Source of the DNA: Tetrahymena elliotti 4EA
Taxonomy: Eukaryota; Ciliophora; Oligohymenophorea; Hymenostomatida; Tetrahymenidae
Direction: 5' to 3'
Length of the DNA stretch: 64,000 nucleotides
Assembly: GCA_000231825.2 (NCBI GenBank)
Contig: JH720296.1
Coordinates: 1,501,666-1,565,665 of the forward strand
Of the stretch, positions 1-12,293 are shown piece by piece. A program made the translations under genes and the position numbers. Under the pieces are notes generated by a model that had not been told where the DNA came from, made no database searches, and saw only the letters and a program-made list of their open reading frames with translations. Position 1 is the stretch's first letter, and each line of letters begins with the position of its first letter.

Positions 1-2001
1 GGAAAATTACATAAACAAACTAAGATAAAAGTTTTTAAAATTAATCAGAATAATAATGATAAAATTCCAAATATAAAATGTAAAAGCAATTTTAGATAAA
101 AATGAATAACTATCTACACAATCAATTTAAACAGCCACAGAGTTTACTTAAGCTTTTTTACCAGTAGGGCATTTTGTACAGTTTGTAGTACCATAATAAC
201 CTTCAGCACAGCAAGATTTAACATTACCTGAACTAAGAGGAATAGAAAAGATATACCAGTACCAGCATCAGGGTATTTTAAACATCCACTATGCTAGTTT
301 AAGAAGCAGTTCCATAAAATCCAGCTTAACAAACAAGATTTCCTGTAGAATTTACCACTGCATTATCATCATTGGGTTTGCAATCAGTTACTAAAGTAGC
401 AGTATTAACAATAACTCTACTACCTGTACAGGTAGCAGTACCATAATAATCTGTAGCACAACAAGATTTAGTATTACCTGAACTAGAAGGAATAGAAACA
501 CCATTACCTGCATCAGGACATTTATTACATCAGCTTATATTAGTTTAAGAAGCAGCTCCATAAAATCCAACTTTACAAACAAGATTTCCTGAAACATCTA
601 CTTCTGCATTATTATCATTGGGTTTACAATCAGTTATTACAGCAGCAGTATTAAAAATTACAGTGCTACCTAGTGGACATTTACTGTATGATGAAGTGCC
701 ATAATAATCTGCAGAACAGCAAGATTTAATGTCACCAAGACTAGAAGGAATAGGAACACCGTACCTGGATTAGGGAATTTAATACATCCAGTTGTGCTAG
801 TTAAAGAAGCAGTTCCATAAAATCCAGCTTTGCAAGCAAGATTTTGTGAAGTATCTATAACTGCATTAATATCGTTAGGCTTACAATCAGTTACTGCAAG
901 ACCAGTGCCAACAGTTGATGTGCATGCAGGGCATTTTGAGCATCCACTTTAACTAGTTAAAGAAGCGTTTCCATAATATCCAGCTTTACAAACAAGATTT
1001 CTTTAATTATAAACTTCTACATTATTATCATTCGATTTACAATCAGTTATTACAGCAGCAGTATTAAAAATTGCTGCACTACCTTTTCAACATTTAGAAC
1101 ATTTTAAAGTACCATAATAATCTATTAAACAGCAAGATTTAATATTCCCTAAACTAGAAGGAATAGAAACAGCAATACCTGGATCCAGTTGTGCTAGTTA
1201 AATAAGCAGTTCCATAAAATCCAGCTTTACAAACAATAAGTATCTAAAACTGCATTAGCATCGTTAGGCTTGCAATCAGTTACAGCATAAGCAGTACCAG
1301 CAGTTGATGTGCCTGCAGGGCATTTTGAGTATCCACTTTAACTAGTTAAAGAAGCGCTTCCATAATATCCAGCTTTACAAACAAGATTTCCTTAATTATC
1401 TACTTCTGCATTATTATCATTCAGCAGTATTAACAATTGCAGTGCTACTTGGTGGACATTAACTGCATGATGAATACCACAATAATCTACATAATTAATT
1501 AACGTCGCCAGGACTAGAAGGAATAGAAACACTAATACCTGGAGGAGGACATTAAAGACATCCAGAATCACTAAAACTACTAGAAGGAGTTCCATTACTT
1601 CCAGCTTTACAAACACAAGTTTTTTAAGTTGTACTTAAACGTTCAGCATTAGGATCAATACATACACAAACTTTGTGTACTGAGCTAGATTTACTAATAG
1701 AAGAGCAGTCAGTTATACACTTTGAAGTTGTTGGATCTAAATAATATCCACTCCCTTAAATGCTAGATTTAACGGAATAACATGATTTACAAACTTATGG
1801 ATTCATCAATTCAGTACTTAAAGTTTTGGAACAGTCACTTATAAAACACTTATTACTTGAGTCATAAGTCCAAATGCTTGTTGGCTGACCAGAGGGAATG
1901 CAATCCCTACAATTATATTTACCATTAACCAATGCAGCACAATCTACATTGTAACCAATATCACCATATACAATAGATATAGCTAACTAAAAAGTAATCA
2001 T
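1..2001 (-). pseudogene. Immobilization-antigen-like cysteine-rich surface protein, decayed
   Basis: Read with TGA as the only stop, the minus strand from the ATG at 1999-2001 gives a short hydrophobic leader (MITFQLAISIVYG), then a Cys-rich secreted-type protein with many C-x2-C pairs, such as CRDC and CKSC. From about 1400 down to 150 there are imperfect repeats containing CKPND, VCKAGFYG and KSCC-like motifs, alternately about 150 and 250 bp apart. This is the layout of ciliate GPI-anchored immobilization antigens (SerH type). The first frame meets TGA at 1417-1419 after 194 codons. Comparing repeats with one another shows net deletions near 1420 and 1235, and further frame breaks near 1165, 760 and 260. 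After the last Cys, the frame runs into a hydrophobic stretch resembling a GPI-anchor signal and stays open to the window edge. I read this as a pseudogene; a gene conversion donor or poor assembly are alternatives. Confidence 0.7.
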
Positions 2002-2525
2002 TAAATTATCTTATTCATTTTGAGATATTTTTTTTCTTTCTTAAATCTTTAAATAATAAATTTTTTACAGTTTTTTCTTCATTAAGAAATGCAAATTTGA
2101 AATCAAAAAAAACTAAAAGCAATGAATAAATTAAAATTAAAAATGTAAGTTATCTTCTTTTTAACAAATAAATAGTCAATGAAATTTTTTATTTAAAATA
2201 AATAGAAAATGATAAAAAACGACTTAAAAAGAAGTTTAATAAGATCATGTATCTTTTTTTATTACTTAAAAATGTATATTAATCATCTTAATACAATAAT
2301 TAGCTTTTTCTTTATTTAAATAATTTTTTTTTGGGGTCAGATATCTTTCGAATTAAAAAAAAACTGCAAATTAATTTTCTAGAAAGTGTGGATAGGAGCA
2401 AACTATTCTAAATGGACTTTCTCAAATTAAATTCAGGATGTTGTATTGTATTTAAGTTTAATTAAAAATTCAATGACTTTGTTTACAATAAATAAAAAAA
2501 TTATTGTGCTTTACCCATATGCTCA
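2002..2525. other. AT-rich spacer
   Basis: No gene, RNA or repeat recognised. It lies upstream of the surface-antigen pseudogene and downstream of the module array, so it may hold the antigen's old promoter. Confidence 0.5.
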
Positions 2526-2948
2526 TCAATCAAATTTATTTTTAGTGGTATCTAAAACCTTAAATTCTGATTCATATGAAAAATAATCATAATCAGGATT
2601 AACTTCTTCAAAATAGCCAATATCTTCAAATAATTTTAATTTATAATCACAAGTTTGATTCTTGAATGAAGAACATACATTAAGCCATTCAAATAATGTA
2701 TAAATTAAAATATAAAAATTATAAAAAGAAGGTATGTTACTTATATTTGAAACTAGCTTGATTAAGCATATTGAATTAAGAAAAATAATTTAGAGTAATG
2801 CAAGATTTTGATCAAAAAAAATTGATATGATTCTCAGATTTTATTTTTAAGTAAATTGAGTAACATTAACTTTGAATTTTTAATAAAGCAAAGTACTCAT
2901 TTTGATTTAATATGTAGTAAATATCTAAAAATCACTTTTATTTGGCAT
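2526..2948 (-). CDS. Small hypothetical protein; open module of a decayed tandem array
   Basis: An open frame of 140 codons runs from the ATG at 2946-2948 to TGA at 2526-2528. It contains the motifs TLFEWLNVCSSF and GYFEEVNPDYDYF, several aromatic/acidic stretches and a Leu/Ile-rich middle, and no recognised domain. Open stretches of this length are not rare by chance when only TGA stops, so length alone is weak evidence. The support is that related but broken versions of the same module lie just upstream (to about 4260). It may be the 3' exon of a dying gene rather than a working gene. Confidence 0.4.
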
Positions 2949-4260
2949 AAAAAGAAACAAACATAAGAATTAACCTCTTCAAAATACAAAATAGTGATCT
3001 ACTCCAAATTACCAATGGTGGTAGAAAACTCAATATAAAAAATCAGTTAATTAAGTAAATTAAAGGAGTTGGAAAAATACTGATCTAAAAACAATTACTC
3101 TTAAATCTTCTTTCTGAGTTATTTAACAAACATCAATTTTGAGTTTTTAAAATGGCTGGCATATTCTTCTTTCTTTAATTTGTTGCTTCATATCTCAAAA
3201 TTCGCATTCAAATTTACAAAAAATAAAAATCATAATTAATACCAACTTCTTCAAAAAAGTTGCTTTAAATCAACTACTCGAATTTATTTGAAATTGAAAA
3301 ATCTTATTCAGAAAAGTAATTTAGATCCTCCAAATTTTTTTTCTAACTAAAAATATTGACTTAATTTAGAAATCTTCTTTTTAAGTTACTTGAGCAACTT
3401 TAACTTTCAATTTTTAAAACACTTTTCTTATTTTAATCAGCAGTAAGTATCACAAAATCCACCTAATGATTCACTCAAAAAAATAGTCTTAACCTTGATT
3501 AATCTCTTCAAAATAACAAGCTACACAACTCATTTTATTTAACAATAGCAAGCAGGCTCTCTTATCAAGCAAGTACACTAAACCATTCAAAGTATGAATA
3601 ATTTGAAATAAAAATATATAAAAATAAGGTTAAGCTTACTTAATACTAAATTGCTACTAAAATTTATTTTAAGTTTGTTTTAATAATAAATCAGATAAAG
3701 AAAAAAATTTAAAAATCATCCAAAATTTTTTATTTAACTAAAAATATTGATTAGATAATCAAATCCTCTTTTTAAGTTACTTATTTAACTTCTTATTTTT
3801 GATTAAAAGAAGCATTCTTTCTTATTTTAATACACAGTATGTATCTAAAAATCCACTTTCTGTTTCTCACAAAAAAAAAATCACCATGATTAACTTCTTC
3901 AAAATTGTAAGCTACTCATAATAGCTTTATTTTGCCAATAAAAAGCTAGATTTACTAATCCTAGGCAGAAATGAGGTCATTCAAGTCATGAAGAATTTAA
4001 AATAAAAATTTAAAAATAATTTTACTTTGGCCAAATGCTACAAACCACTTTGATGTATTTGCAACTCATTTTAATAAGCCAATAGGGTTATCCAAAGTAA
4101 TTTAGACTATGTAAGATTTTTTACCTCAAAATATTAATTCTAACAAATCTTGTTTTTAAGTAACTTTAATAGCATTAGCTTTGAATTTTTAATAAAGTGA
4201 CAGACAGATTCTTTTTATAATCTATGATGATTTTCAGAAATGAAAAATTGAGAATGTTTT
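2949..4260 (-). repeat. Degenerate tandem copies of the 2526-2948 coding module
   Basis: Two marker strings recur on the plus strand. A form of TTAACTTCTTCAAAAT (antisense of a YFEEV-type motif) occurs near 2600, 2973, 3240, 3500 and 3890. A form of TTTTTAAGTTACTTGAG followed by TTAACTTTGAATTTTTAA occurs near 2850, 3115, 3385, 3770 and 4155. Spacing is about 265 or about 385 bp. Upstream copies show TGA codons and frame changes, for example two TGAs after an FEWF-like motif near 3560. The array therefore looks like a row of decayed gene or exon duplicates. The family is not recognised. Confidence 0.6.
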
Positions 4261-6170
4261 TTATGGTTATTATTTAATTTAAGTTATTAAATATCAGATT
4301 TTTTACAACCTAATATGAAATAAATTTAATTTCAATGATTTGAAAAATTTGCTTACTTAGTAAATTCTCTATCATTAGTATTTTCCCCCTTTAATTAGAA
4401 GATTACTTAATTTTACGAAATCAAAATTCAGAAATTACAGTTTGTTTGTTTTTCTTAATATATTTTAATCAGAAAACTTAAAACTAAGATCATATCAAAC
4501 AAATATTAATTTTAAATCTAAGATTTATGCCAAATGAGGCTGAAATTTCAGGGTTTATTAATCTCATAAGATAAGAATATTATTTAATTCAGGCATATGT
4601 ATTTCTTTAATTTCAAAAGATATTCATTTGTATTATTTGAAAATTATGGGTATCCTCATTTTTATTTTTTCATCTATTTTATAAAAATTCTTCTATCATT
4701 AAATAATCTTGATCTTTTTAATTAATAATAAATTTTTGTCTAAAATGTTATTGTTTACAATACTCCATAATTGACATAAACATTCTTTTTTTATCTCCCT
4801 TATTTTTGCTGGAACAGATTTCAAGTTAAAAGATTAATGATAATTAAAATCTTTGACTACTGAAATAAACTGTTCTTATTTATTAAGGAGAGATATTGAG
4901 AAAATAAAATGCTCTTCTTTTAAAATAGCAAATAGATATAAATTTAATGATTGAAAGAGAATTAACCTAATTAAATTAATCAATTTTAGTATAATAAGGA
5001 AGTTCTTTTTGAGTTTTTCAAAAAGTATTCTATATTTAATTTTTTTATCTATTAGAGTTAATTTGCAGTTAATTACTTATGATTTTAAATTCTTCTATAT
5101 TAATTTTTATTCTGAGTAAATTCAAAATATGTAAGATTAGTTATTCTTTTCATTTTCTTTTAAATTATTCTTTTAAGAGAACATCTTTTTTATCCATCTT
5201 TATTTTAAATTAAAAATGTTAATTATTTATTTCATACAGAAAAAATAAATTTAAAGAGTTATTGTGGGAGAAGAATAAATTTTCTTTAATAACAAATAAT
5301 AGATTTTAAAAAGTATTTTGAATTTAATAAAACTTAAACAAACTAGAACATCCATCAAAAAAATTTTTAATTATAATAAAAAACATAAAGACAGCAATTA
5401 TTTGTATTTCAAAATACTTAAGCTCATAGAGTTGAGTTTATTTATTGCTTTTAATAGGGTTTATTAATTTAAAATTTAAGAATAAAAGAGGTAATTATTT
5501 GTATTTTAAAATACTTAAGCTGAATGAGTTGAGTTTATTTACAATCAATTACTAATAATTTATTATTTTTAATATTAATTGATTTAAAAAATTCAAAAAA
5601 TTATTTTCAAAATTAAACATTTTCATTAAAAATAAGATTTTTCTTTTTCAAACTAAAATTCACAATTATTTAATAAATAAAAATTTTCTTAAAAGAATAC
5701 TTGTAGCAGTTTTAGTGATGAATTAAAATCTAAAATTACTTTATTGTTTACTTATTTATAATAAGTAGATCTTCTAGAATTTATTGAAGAGTTTAAAATA
5801 GAAAAATAAAAAACTAGAATGAAAAATTTATATTTTAAATTCTTTTAGCTTGATCAAATATGATAAAAGGATTATAATTAATTCTTTATTCTAAATATTG
5901 ATCAAATTAGCTACATATTCTTCTGGAAGATTTCTATCAAATACTATAAAATTGATATATAAGTATAAAATTAATCATTGCTCTAGATTGATCACAAAAA
6001 TTATACAAAATTAATTAGAAAAGGAGTAGAACCTATCAATTAAAGTGTTTAAAATTTGTCAGAAGAAATTATAAATTAAAAAGTTAACAAATCTTTAAAT
6101 CATTAGAAATTAAAACAACAATTTATAAATAAGCTTAAAAGAGAAAATCGTAAAATAAAAAATTATAGAA
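4261..6170. other. Long AT-rich spacer with one short direct repeat
   Basis: I see no convincing coding region on either strand. A direct repeat of about 50 bp (containing AATTATTTGTATTT and AATACTTAAGCT) lies near 5396 and again near 5490. The right end holds the leader of the WD40 gene. Confidence 0.45.
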
Positions 6171-8641
6171 ATGGATATCGAACAAGAATCACAAAAGTAC
6201 ATCTACTATTTTATTAAAATGAATATTAATTAAATCTATATATTAAAATTAGCTTTGAAAATGAAATAAAGAACTATTTCGACAAAAAAGCAAACGAATA
6301 CTTAAATAAGCAAGAGTAACTTGAAAAGGAACTCTGGAACGATATTAACAAAGAGACAAGAAATGACGAGGAAGAACTTAAGAAGGTATTCATTTTGTCT
6401 TCATTGAATATGAACAAATAGAATAATTAACTCATACTAATTTGATTTTATTTTGTAAAAATAGGTCTAAAATCTTATCAAAATAGAGAGATTCTTAAAG
6501 TACTATGATCTCTTAATCTCCTGTGCAGACGAAATTTTGGAATCTTTAGTGTAAATATTTTAAAATAAATTCTACTTTTAAATTTTTTATGAAATAAATA
6601 TATTAATGATGTGAAATATTATCATAAACCCTTCTTTGATTGGCATATTTTTGAATTATTTCATTTTTTATAATAAAAAGTTCTAAGGATAAAAAAATCA
6701 CTGAACGTGTTGAAGAAGATTTCATTTTTGGTGGTATGATCTTAGAAGAAATGGCAGATAGCACCAACACCACATTTAAAAACATAATTTAGAAACATGG
6801 TATGAATACTAATATAGATACAGATGTTAAAAAATCTATTAAAGATGTAAATTTAAATCAATCAAAGTAGAAATTTAATAATCTTCTAAATTTTTTTAAA
6901 AAGAAATTTGATGCTGATGAAAAAATTGAACCTAAAGATGTAGCTGATTTCTTAAAGAGATACCAAAAAAAGTTTGGAGTTAGTAAAAATAATTTCTTTT
7001 ATTCGTATTTTTCGAAATAGCATGAGTGACAAACATAGCATTTACACAAATAGCAAAAAAATATATTAGGCTAAAAAATATTAAGCTGAACTTTTTAAAA
7101 TAAAAAGAAACTAATCAAGGCGATGAAGAAAATAATGATGAAGAAGATCGTGAATCTAATTGGGAAAACTCAAGTAGCGTAGCAGGAGACGATATCATTG
7201 AAGTAGATGATGATTTGTTGAATGAAATGGATAAGAGTTATGATGAAGAAGGTAATGAAATTACTTATGAAGAAAAGAATGAAGCTGAAGAAGAAGAAGA
7301 AGAGAAAAAGGATGAAGATTAAGATAATGAAGATAATTCTAATATTTCCAGAGAAAAAACTGTTGATATGAGCATTAAAACTTTCTTAAAGCACACTGAT
7401 TTTGTTACTTGCTTGAACTTCCACCCTACCAATCCAGATATCTTTATCTCTGGAGGTGGTGATGATATTGCAAGATTATGGAATATAAACAACAATGATA
7501 AGCCTGAGGCTGAAACTCCTAAATAAAACGAAACTGTAGATTTCGCCAAATTTAGTTTTGATGGTAAATATTTTGCTACTGGTTGCTTAGATGGTGTTGT
7601 TAAAATTTGGGATGGTGCAACTGGTGAATTTAAGAGAGCTTTAGAAGGTCCTTCTGATGAAATTAGAGTAAATTTATCAAAAAATTAATTTTTTACCACT
7701 TTTAGCACAAACCAAAAAATTTTAGACTAAAAAATTTTTCTTTTTAATTAACAACTCTTTCTATTTGATTGGCTTTCTCTTATTTAGTCTTTCTAAATCC
7801 AATTCAAAAAAAATTTTTTGAAATTATTTGTTAAAGAAAATTTTTTTAAATATAAAAAGTTCCTTGAATGGCATAGTAAAGGTAATGTTATCTTAGCTGG
7901 TAGTGCAGACAATTCTGCTTGGATGTGGAATGCAGCAAACGGTTAATACATGGCTTCCTTCAATGGTCATGAACAACCTATTACATGTGGTGGTTTTACT
8001 CCTGATGGTAATATGGTCATAACTGGTTCTGAAGATGCCACTGTTCGTGTCTGGAAACCTAAATCAGGTGAACTCCATAAAAAACTCCATGGCTATGGAT
8101 TTCATGAAGAAATGATTACTTGTATGTCTTTCCACCATAATCAATAAATCATTATTACTGGTTCAACCGATAAAACTGCTTGTGTCAGTAACTACAACAA
8201 TGGAAAGATACTCGGAAGAACTCCTGTTCATGATGATGGTGTTGAAGCAGTCTTATTTGATTAAAAGCTTGATATCTTCCTTACTGGTTCTTTAGATGGT
8301 TATGTCAGAATATTTGATTTAAACAGACTCACTCTTAAGGATAAGATTACTGTTAATGTAAATCAATAAAAATTTTTTTAAAACTAATTTCTAATATTAT
8401 TTTATTTCAAAAGGCTTCTATTACCAAGATGATATAAATTAAAGATAAAAATCTCTTCGCTGTTGCTAACTGCCTTGGAGATATTTACTATTTCGATCAT
8501 AGAGTTAAAGGTAAAGTTACAAGAATTACTAGTGGAACAGATGGTATGATTCATGACTTAGCTGTTCATAAATCAAATAGATTATTAGCTTCTTTTGATG
8601 ATGGCTCTATAAAATTATTCGATGTTTAATTAGAATAATGA
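6171..8641 (+). CDS. AAMP/Sqt1-like WD40-repeat protein
   Basis: Model: join(6171-6196, 6253-6385, 6465-6550, 6681-6982, 7108-7667, 7860-8357, 8414-8641), 610 codons, all phases agreeing. Residues 1-180 are helical and charged. An acidic stretch (EEEEEEKKDEDQ-like) follows, and then WD40 repeats fill the rest: GGGDDIARLWNI, GCLDGVVKIWDG, GSADNSAWMWNA, GSEDATVRVWKP, GSTDKTACV, GSLDGYVRIFDL, and a final blade ending in IKLFDV. The string GSADNSAWMWNAANG followed by a GSEDATVRVW blade is characteristic of AAMP/Sqt1. Yeast Sqt1 is a cytosolic chaperone that delivers ribosomal protein uL16 (Rpl10) to the 60S subunit; that role here is inferred from family. The long N-terminal helical region is larger than I expect for AAMP. 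Start: first ATG, followed at once by a 56-nt intron. Confidence 0.75.
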
Positions 8642-9863
8642 AAAGCCTATCAATCCTTCAACTTAAAAAAATGAAAAATAAATAAATAATTTATGAAATA
8701 GTTAAAATAAAAGTAATGTAATTAATAATAATTAAATATAAATAGAAAGCATTTTAAAACTAAATCATTTTAACAAAAACTCTTTAGTAACCACCCATCA
8801 TTCTATCCTTATAAAATTTTAGCTAAAGAAAATAAGCAAAATAATATTATAATAACAAACAAACAAAATGTAAAAAGATTTAATAATATATTATTACAAA
8901 TAAAATTAAATTAAGTTAAAACATAAACTATTTTTAACATTTTGTACTTACTTGTTTTGTGTTTTGTCCCTCTTTAGTTAAATTTTTATAAATAAAACGA
9001 TTCAATTGATTTTTTTACAATTTTTTTGATTTTTAAAAAGATATGAACTTTATTTATCTTTGAGAGATAATTAGATTAAATGAAAATATCAATATTTTCT
9101 TTATTTATTATTAAATTTTTCGAATAAAAATAATTACATCAAATTAATAAAGAAATTTCATTCAGAATATTAAGAATGAAAAAATCAATTAGCTGAAAGA
9201 TTAGTAACCAACCATCAAAAATATCACTCAAATTTTACAAAAGCTTAGATGAAGAAAACTAAAAAAATGAAAGTAATCACTATCAAAAGGAAAATATGTA
9301 AAATATAAATAAATAAAATTCCAATTTAATTTACAAATTTCAATTAATTAATTTGTATCTAAATTAAATTTTAAAAATCAAACTATTTAGTATTTAATTT
9401 CATGTTTTTTTTAGATCCTAAACTATTATAAACTCTAATATTTAAAAATGTTCTCCTTAAATTTCTATGTTTCTAATTTTATTTTTCTTTTTTACTTAAA
9501 ATATTTGTTGAAAAATATACAGATTAAATAATTTTCAATAATACTGTGATACTTTTTTACATGTTTAAAAAAACTTTAAAATTTACTTTTTTATTTTCCT
9601 TGATTTGATTTTTAGTGAAAGTTTTTTTTTAATAAATAATAGAATAATAAATATTATTTTTAATTTATCTATTTGAGATAGAGTTTATTTGTTAAGTTTA
9701 TTATCTTTCTGTTAAATTTTAATAAATTGGATGATTAAATATTTTATAAAGGTTTTTAAATGATATATTTGCTTATAAATCAACATTTGTTTGGAAATAA
9801 TCAACTTAATTAGAAGAAAAATTAAATCATTATTTCTTTGTTTCTTAAATTTTATAGAATATC
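8642..9863. other. Intergenic, AT-rich
   Basis: Lies between two plus-strand genes. Nothing recognisable beyond A/T runs. Confidence 0.5.
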
Positions 9864-10855
9864 ATGAACTTTTTTAACAAAGTAAAAGCTTTAAGTGCTA
9901 ATGTAGCAGAAAAGTCTAAGAGTTTGATTAGCAATTTATCAAAGGATATTAAGGATGTTATTTAGCAGTAGAACTAGTTAATCGAGAATTCAGAAGGAGA
10001 ATCATTTAGTAAAATTCAAATTAGGAAATTAAATTTTAAAAGAATTCATTTTATCCTAAAAAGGGGAAAAGAATGCTCTTCTTCCATGGGAAGGCTTAAA
10101 AGCAATTAGGTCCAACTAAAATGGAAACATGATTGATTCAATTAAGGAAGAAATTTTGGATTTATCTCTTGTAATCAATTAAATTTAAGATAATTATAAT
10201 TCATTTTTTTTACTATTTCGTATATACTTAGTAAGAAGATTATTTCTTGATTGATGATGAAAACTACATGTATCCTTTTGAGTTTAACATAGAAGATTAT
10301 AAATACTAAGCGATAAAAATACTTTCAGTTGACCCTAATTTAGAATTCATGAGATCTAAGTTAGTCCCTAAAAAGTAAACATATTTTTATTCATAAATAA
10401 AAATCTATTAATTCTATGCGAGCTGTTTCTTGTATTATAATAAGATTTTTATAAAAATAAGGATTAAAGATGAAAAATTTTGGAAAAATTATTTCTACAA
10501 TGTTGAAATCATCAAAATGAAATATAATATGGCAAACAAAATAAATTAAACAGAGAAATTGGAATAGGTAGCTATCAAATTGGAAGATAACCCTTCTGAT
10601 GAGGTTGAAGAATAAAAGTAGCAAGCGTAGGAAAATAGCTAAGAAGAAGTTCATAATGAAATTTAACATGATGAGGAAGACCATCAAGTGATACATAATG
10701 ATGAAGATGATTTCAATAGCACTGTAAAACCAAAAAAGAATAGATTTGATGAAATATAAAATAAAAAGGAAAGTGGAGATGATTTTGATAGTCTTGCTTT
10801 AAATCTTAGTGATAATAATAATGGATAAATTGAAATGCAAAACATTAACAAATGA
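9864..10855 (+). CDS. BSD-domain protein
   Basis: Model: join(9864-10008, 10043-10170, 10232-10374, 10462-10855), 269 codons. The N-terminus (MNFFNKVKALSANVAEKSKS) looks like an amphipathic helix. The middle carries the LPWEGL string, then a block with DPNLEFMRSKLVPKKI and KFWKNYFYNVEIIK. This is the signature of the BSD domain (conserved Phe-Trp, about 60 residues) found in TFIIH p62, synapse-associated proteins and BSDC1. The C-terminal third is acidic and Gln-rich. The layout resembles BSDC1-like cytosolic proteins more than TFIIH. The first intron would be only 34 nt; it is needed to keep the frame (phase 1 to phase 1). Confidence 0.75.
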
Positions 10856-11207
10856 AATATTTTTGTTGTTTTATTAAATCTTTATTTTTCTTTAAATTAT
10901 AAAATTATTCTAAATTTACAAAAAAATTATTTTTGAATTGAAAACTTTTGTATGAAGTTAAAAGATTTTTTGTTTTTTCTAGAATATCTGTCAGGATTGT
11001 CTGCTAATTTAAATTGATCAATTAAAAATATAAAAGTAAAAACTTTGTTTGATATATTTCTATCCATCAAAGATTCAAAACAAATAAATATTAGTAAAAA
11101 AATTTATATATTTTTTCTTATCAGTCTTTTAAAAGGGAGTTAGATAATACACTCAAACCTCAAGTTATTTTAGTATTTTAAATTAGAATAAGCTCAAAAT
11201 ATAACAA
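10856..11207. other. Short intergenic spacer
   Basis: AT-rich; probably the 3' end of the BSD gene and the promoter and leader of the LYR gene. No other feature seen. Confidence 0.5.
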
Positions 11208-11603
11208 ATGTCAACACCAAACAAATTCACTTTACTTTTCTACAGAAGAATGCTTCACACTATGATGAAGGCATTCCCCGGAGATTATAATATGTTCCAT
11301 AGCTGCAGAATTGAATGTCGTAGAAAAATTTTAGAAAATAAAAATGAAACAGATCCAATAAAAGTTTAAGATCATATATTCTTTGGTGAAGAAATTAGGG
11401 ATATGCTAGAAAATAATTTAATGCAAGTAATATAATATCATTCTATTCAAATCTCTCCTTTTCTAAAATAAATTCTATTGAAATTATTTAACATATTTTT
11501 TTGCAAATAGGGTAATTTATAATAAAATGGAAATTATAGATTTAAAGCTAGACCTGAACATGCTATGGGTGAGCATGTTAAACCTATCCCTAACGATAAT
11601 TGA
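11208..11603 (+). CDS. LYR-motif (Complex1_LYR) protein, probably mitochondrial
   Basis: Two exons, join(11208-11426, 11511-11603), 103 residues, the usual size of LYRM proteins. Near the start is KFTLLFYRRMLHTMMKAF, matching the L-Y-R helix of the Complex1_LYR family; later there are basic helix residues (RIECRRKI) and a Phe-containing segment (DHIFFGEEIRDML). LYR proteins are small three-helix factors that bind acyl carrier protein and help assemble iron-sulfur or respiratory complexes in the mitochondrial matrix. Which subfamily (SDHAF1/3, LYRM7, ISD11 and others) cannot be decided from the motif. The intron lies after a codon boundary with a clear GTAATA...CAAATAG structure. Confidence 0.75.
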
Positions 11604-12293
11604 TTAGATTTTAAATAAAGTTGTTGAAAAGAAAAATATTAAAACAAATTTTAAAAATAGTATTGCTAACTTTTGAGCTAAAAAACATAGGATCAAAAAT
11701 CACTTAATAAACAAATACATCTATTTTATTTAGTATAATAATCATGCTATACTTAAAAACTAACAATTAAAATTAATTTACATATTTTTTGCCTTAATAT
11801 TTATAATAAATGCTTAATAAAATAGAATAGATTAGTAATAAATAATGCATTCAAAATTTTAGATTATTTTTACTTTATTTAAAAAGAAAGCCATTTAAAG
11901 ATTTATTTTTTATACTACTTTATGAAAAAGGCATCCTTATTTTATTAATTAAATTAACTCAAGCAAAGAAAATAAAAAAATTTTAAATACTCAAAAAATA
12001 ATTTTTTTCCTTCATCATCTGGAATTTCAATTTTCATTAAATTATTAATCCTTCTTATTGCTTAAAAAAAATTTTCAAAAAGGACAAACTAACAATAACC
12101 TTTACAGTATAGTAATTTATGAGAGATGATTTAATCTACTAAAATTCAAAATCATTTTGATAAAAAATTAGAAGCATGAACAAACAAACAAATAAAATGT
12201 TAAATATTAATTCTTTAAAAAATTTTGTTAAAAAATTATTAAAACTGATATTTAGTTGAAAAATCTTTCAAAAAAATTCAATTTTGCTATAAA
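11604..12293. other. Intergenic spacer upstream of tRNA
   Basis: AT-rich with no coding signal. Pol III promoter elements would be inside the tRNA itself. Confidence 0.5.

Noticed and set aside
1392..1616. Hydrophobic 74-codon frame inside the surface antigen
   Set aside because: It is an off-frame shadow of the Cys-rich repeats.
7026..7028. TGA as the end of a separate short gene before the WD40 part
   Set aside because: A GTAAAAAT...AAAAG intron (6983-7107) removes it and gives exact phase to the next exon; kept as an alternative in the findings.
11604..12293. Possible small RNA upstream of the tRNA
   Set aside because: No structured or conserved motif visible; only AT-rich sequence.
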